Assembly (NCBI RefSeq): GCF_900157375.1
Contig: NZ_LT721901.1
Span: 2,466,315-2,530,314 of the forward strand
DNA length: 64,000 bases
Reading direction: 5' to 3'
Origin: Mycobacterium rhizamassiliense
Lineage (GTDB): Bacteria; Actinomycetota; Actinomycetes; Mycobacteriales; Mycobacteriaceae
Part shown: in pieces, positions 60,887-64,000 of the stretch
Layout: each line of letters begins with the position of its first letter
How positions within the stretch are numbered: position 1 is the stretch's first letter
Translations under genes and position numbers: made by a program
The notes under the pieces: model-generated
Told to the model about the DNA's origin: nothing
Databases searched by the model: none
Seen by the model: the letters and a program-made list of their open reading frames with translations, nothing else

Positions 60887-62947
60887 ATGCATCCCCGTTA
60901 CCCCAATGTTTTCAGCCCGGTGCGGGTTGGACCGGTGGAGCTGTCCAACCGCTATTACTTCGCGCCGCACGCTATTCCGCTGAACGTCGGCTCCGCCCCT
61001 TCTGACGATTTCGTGGCGTATTGCACGGAGCGGGTGAAGGATGGCGGCTGCGGTCTGGTGATCTTGAGCTGCACGGCGCATCAGCGCGGGCGCTCCTTTC
61101 AGCCTTCTCCGTATCCGAAGAAGAACATTGCTGCCTTCGCCGCGCTGGCCGACGCCGTGCACCGGGCTGGTGGGAAAATCTTTGGTGAGATTTGGTATCA
61201 CTGGATGACTCCCGGTCATTGGCAATCGATGGCACCGCAAGCGCCGTCGTTTGGCCCGTCGGTTTCGCAGTTCGCATTCAACGGGATCAGCGGTTCGACC
61301 CGCGCGGCCACACGCGGCGAGATTGCGATGATCGTCGACGCGTATCACCAATCGACAGTGCATCTACGTGAAGCCGGATTCGATGGCATTGAAGTCCACG
61401 CCGCGCACGCCACCATCATCGAGCAGTTCCTGTCGCCGTACTACAACCGACGCACCGACGAATACGGCGGGCCGTTGGAAAACCGGATGCGGCTGCTCGT
61501 CGAAGTGTTGCAGTCAGTGCGTGACGCCGCGGGCAGCGGGATGGCTGTCGGCCCGCGGATCAACTGCGATGAGCTGATCGAGGGTGGCTACGCGAGTTCG
61601 GACGCCTACGATGTGGTTCGCTCGATCTGCACACAGGGGCTGGTCGACTTTGTCGATCTGGACGTTGGCATGGAGCCCCTCCAGCTGAAATATGGTATGC
61701 CCACGGTCTTTACCGAGGAGTTCTCTTACCGACCGTTTGTGGAGAAGGTCCGCGGCGCGGCGGGTGAGGTGCCGGTGCTTACTGTGCTTGGCCGGGTCAC
61801 CAAAATGAACGACGCTGAAGCTGCGATCGCGTCGGGCGTGTGCGATCTCGTCGGGTCGGCGCGTCAGCTGATTGCCGAGCCGCAATTCGTCAAGCACGCC
61901 CGCGAGGGCACCGAAGACCAGGCGCGCACCTGCATTGCCTGTAACTGGTGCCTCGGCGGCATTAACTATCGCGTGATCGGTTGCACGATCAACCCGGCGT
62001 CCTTTCGGGAAAGGCTTTGGGGTGAAAGCACATTCACTGCGGCCGCGCGGCCTGTGAAGGTGGTCGTGATTGGCGGCGGGCCAGCGGGACTTGAGGCAGC
62101 CCGGGTTGCGGCGCTCCGGGGCCACGATGTCACCTTGCTGGAAGCGCGCGAGGAACTTGGTGGGGCGCTAGAGCTGTGGTCGCGGCTGCCGGGCCGTGAC
62201 TTCTACCGGCACGCGATCGACTGGTGGACGCGCGAACTGGTCCGGCTGGGTGTGGTGATCCGGCGAGGCAAGCCGGCAGCGGCGCAAGAGGTGTTAGCGC
62301 TGGCGCCCGATGCCGTGATCGTCGCCACCGGCGCCAGCTATAGCCAGACCGGGCGAAGCGCTTTTCTCGACCAGGACATCCCCGGCGCCGACAAGCCACA
62401 CGTCTGCTGTCCCGAGGACATCCTGGAGGGCCGCGTGCAACCGTCGGGCAAGCTTGTCGTGGTAGACGCCGAAGCCACGCATACCGGCAGCGGTGTGGCA
62501 GAGCTGCTTGGCCGCCGCGGCGCCGAGGTGATCATGCTGTCGCCCAACTACGCCCCTTACTCCCACCGCGAAGTGATGAGCTTAGAAGGGGATTCGATCG
62601 CCCAACGAATGGCTGAGGCCAATGTCGTGTTCCAAGCCACGACCTGGGTCCGCGGAATCGGCGATCACGACCTGCAGATCGTCGACGTCAACAGCGGACG
62701 CGAGTCGGTGATCCCGGGCGTCGATGCCGTGGTCTTGGCCACCGGCCGGATCCCCGTTGACGCAATTGCGCGCGAGCTCGAAGGTAAAGTCGCACAACTA
62801 TTCACCATCGGCGACGCGCTCGGGGTACGCCCGCTGGCCACGGCCGCCTACGAGGGGCAGAAATTCGCTCGGCTGATTGGGGAGCCCGATGCTCCGCGGG
62901 ATGTCGCCGAGGTTTACTTCGCGGCTGATGGCCCGGTGGTCCGATGA
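60887..62947 (+). CDS. Old yellow enzyme/2,4-dienoyl-CoA reductase-type flavin and Fe-S oxidoreductase
   Basis: A 686-aa protein of the FadH/trimethylamine dehydrogenase family. An FMN TIM barrel (about 1-345) with EVHAAHATIIEQFLSPYYN is followed by a [4Fe-4S] motif (CIACNWC ... GCTINP) and a C-terminal FAD/NAD(P) domain with VVIGGGPAGLEAARVAA. It passes electrons from NAD(P)H to an enone, dienoyl-CoA or similar substrate. The ATG at 60887 has AAGGAG upstream. It lies downstream of the hopanoid operon, but with the SDR remnant between, so a functional link to hopanoids is uncertain. Confidence 0.9.
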   Translation: MHPRYPNVFSPVRVGPVELSNRYYFAPHAIPLNVGSAPSDDFVAYCTERVKDGGCGLVILSCTAHQRGRSFQPSPYPKKNIAAFAALADAVHRAGGKIFGEIWYHWMTPGHWQSMAPQAPSFGPSVSQFAFNGISGSTRAATRGEIAMIVDAYHQSTVHLREAGFDGIEVHAAHATIIEQFLSPYYNRRTDEYGGPLENRMRLLVEVLQSVRDAAGSGMAVGPRINCDELIEGGYASSDAYDVVRSICTQGLVDFVDLDVGMEPLQLKYGMPTVFTEEFSYRPFVEKVRGAAGEVPVLTVLGRVTKMNDAEAAIASGVCDLVGSARQLIAEPQFVKHAREGTEDQARTCIACNWCLGGINYRVIGCTINPASFRERLWGESTFTAAARPVKVVVIGGGPAGLEAARVAALRGHDVTLLEAREELGGALELWSRLPGRDFYRHAIDWWTRELVRLGVVIRRGKPAAAQEVLALAPDAVIVATGASYSQTGRSAFLDQDIPGADKPHVCCPEDILEGRVQPSGKLVVVDAEATHTGSGVAELLGRRGAEVIMLSPNYAPYSHREVMSLEGDSIAQRMAEANVVFQATTWVRGIGDHDLQIVDVNSGRESVIPGVDAVVLATGRIPVDAIARELEGKVAQLFTIGDALGVRPLATAAYEGQKFARLIGEPDAPRDVAEVYFAADGPVVR

Positions 62948-63217
62948 CCCGCGAAAGTAGTTCCACCACAAGCTTTTCAAGCCAACCGCTGTCCAACTGC
63001 AAGGCAGGGAGGAAATCAGCTGCCGGTGGACTGAACTCAGATGGAATGGGGTCGTTCGCGGCAATAGCCAGCGCCTCGGACGGGTTGGCACAGTATGCTA
63101 ACGCCCACGCCTACGGGAAGAGGTGATCGTGACCGATTCCATGTTCTCCCACATCGTTGTTCGGCAATCTTGGCAACGCATTAACTCGTACGCCGCCGGC
63201 CCCAGCAGGGTGCTCGG
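62948..63217. other. Intergenic region before the WS/DGAT gene
   Basis: A 270-base gap. A 60-codon frame from 62944 overlaps the preceding stop by ATGA but has no recognisable product (Ser-rich) and is not called. A promoter for the WS/DGAT is expected but not clear. Confidence 0.4.
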
Positions 63218-64000
63218 ATGACCATCCATCGACTCAGTGGATTCGACGCCAGCTTGCTGCATCTGGAGTCCCAGTCACAGCCCATGACCGGATGCGCGTT
63301 GTGGGAATTGGACACATCGACCATGCCCGGGGGATATAGCTTCGCCAACTTCCGCGCGACGCTATCGCAGCGACTCGTAGCAGTGCCGGAATTCCGGATG
63401 AAGATGGCTGACAGCGCATTGAATTTGGACACTCCCGTGTGGGTGGAGGATCCCGACTTCGATCTCGATCGCCATCTGCACCGCGTCAAGCTGCCGGCGC
63501 CGGGCAGCAGCGATGAACTGTCGGCGCTCGTGGGGCGCTTGATCGCCGAGCAGATCGACCGCAGCCGGCCCTTGTGGGGGATGTGGGTGATCGAGGGATT
63601 GTCTGGCACCGATTCACGCATCAGCGGCCGGGTCGCGGTGATGCACCGTATGCATCACGTGCTCGCGGACGGGACCACCGCCAACGACATTTTGGCGCGG
63701 CTCTGCAGCACCGAAGCCGACCCGACGCCGCCGGAACCCATTGAGGGGGTAGGGACTCTCAGTCAGCGGCAGATCGTCGTTGATGGTTTGGTGCGGTTCG
63801 CGCGACGGCCCTGGTATCTGCTCAAGGTGCTGCTCACAACAATCGCCGGGGCGATCACGACGATCCGTCGGAATGCCCGGGGTCAAACCATGACGGGACT
63901 GTTCAACGCGCCACGGACCATGTTCAACGGCACCGTCTCTGGCCGCCGCACCGTGGCCTACGTCCAACTGGACCTCGATGACGTCAAGGCCGTCAAGAAC
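63218..64000 (+). CDS. Wax ester synthase/diacylglycerol acyltransferase (3' truncated by window end)
   Basis: The first 261 codons of a WS/DGAT enzyme, open to the end of the window. The ATG at 63218 starts MTIHRLSGFDASLLHLESQ, a typical family start. The active-site motif HHVLADG is intact (MHRMHHVLADGTTANDIL). It joins acyl-CoA with fatty alcohol or diacylglycerol to form storage lipids. The expected length is about 460 residues, so roughly 200 are missing. Confidence 0.92.
   Translation, partial: MTIHRLSGFDASLLHLESQSQPMTGCALWELDTSTMPGGYSFANFRATLSQRLVAVPEFRMKMADSALNLDTPVWVEDPDFDLDRHLHRVKLPAPGSSDELSALVGRLIAEQIDRSRPLWGMWVIEGLSGTDSRISGRVAVMHRMHHVLADGTTANDILARLCSTEADPTPPEPIEGVGTLSQRQIVVDGLVRFARRPWYLLKVLLTTIAGAITTIRRNARGQTMTGLFNAPRTMFNGTVSGRRTVAYVQLDLDDVKAVKN

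Noticed and set aside
59786-61363. A 525-codon minus-strand frame across shc and the oxidoreductase
   Set aside because: Antisense to two clear genes; no domain.
62944-63126. A 60-codon frame overlapping the oxidoreductase stop
   Set aside because: Ser-rich, no Shine-Dalgarno beyond the ATGA overlap, and no resemblance to a known protein.
1-64000. CRISPR arrays, tRNA or rRNA genes
   Set aside because: No regular spacer-repeat pattern and no cloverleaf or rRNA-like stretch was noticed on either strand.

Overview
The window is high-GC actinobacterial DNA that reads as Mycobacterium, most likely a non-tuberculous species. The main reasons are a complete mce operon (two YrbE permeases and MceA-F) flanked by Mce-associated membrane proteins, a wax ester synthase/diacylglycerol acyltransferase, three P450s with small mycobacterial-type ferredoxins, frequent GTG/TTG starts, and several likely leaderless genes with a TANNNT box 6-8 bases before the start codon. 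The genus is an inference from gene content; no rRNA or marker gene is present.

Layout. (1) 1-17014: lipid or alicyclic-compound catabolism. It holds a partial enoyl-CoA hydratase, a thiolase, a TetR regulator, two P450 loci that face each other (P450-ferredoxin-DUF1330 against ferredoxin-P450), two tandem beta-hydroxyacid dehydrogenases, alpha/beta hydrolases, a DUF35-thiolase fusion, a NuoF-like flavoprotein with a ferredoxin, a Rieske protein and two related amidohydrolases. (2) 17412-22997: a two-component system interleaved with two paralogous COG4705-type membrane proteins, a small unknown protein and a hemolysin III-type membrane protein. (3) 22994-33001: a third beta-hydroxyacid dehydrogenase, a carboxymuconolactone decarboxylase-like protein, an aldehyde dehydrogenase, a second TetR, a hydrolase, a LuxE/LuxC-type fatty acid reductase pair, a nitroreductase and two overlapping acyl-CoA dehydrogenases. 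(4) 33006-40556: an esterase, a Mce-associated protein pair, a secreted protein, a third P450 with its ferredoxin and SDR, and a CoA transferase. (5) 40710-53165: the mce operon, then a second secreted protein plus Mce-associated pair. (6) 53283-64000: Rieske and SDR pseudogene debris, a compact hopanoid operon (hpnC-hpnD-hpnE-prenyl synthase-shc), a second SDR remnant, a large flavin/Fe-S oxidoreductase and a WS/DGAT running off the end.

How the parts may work together. The catabolic genes fit oxidation of a lipophilic substrate (P450s, ferredoxins, flavoprotein), CoA activation and beta-oxidation-like shortening, with the Mce system as a possible importer. The substrate cannot be read from the sequence. 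Two regulatory patterns stand out. One is a GAGAAT-N3-ATTCTC palindrome upstream of at least five catabolic units. The other is a pair of TCTCAGCG direct repeats, 11 bases apart, upstream of both COG4705 genes and in the histidine kinase/small-protein divergent region; in two of three cases it sits exactly nine bases before a TANNNT box.
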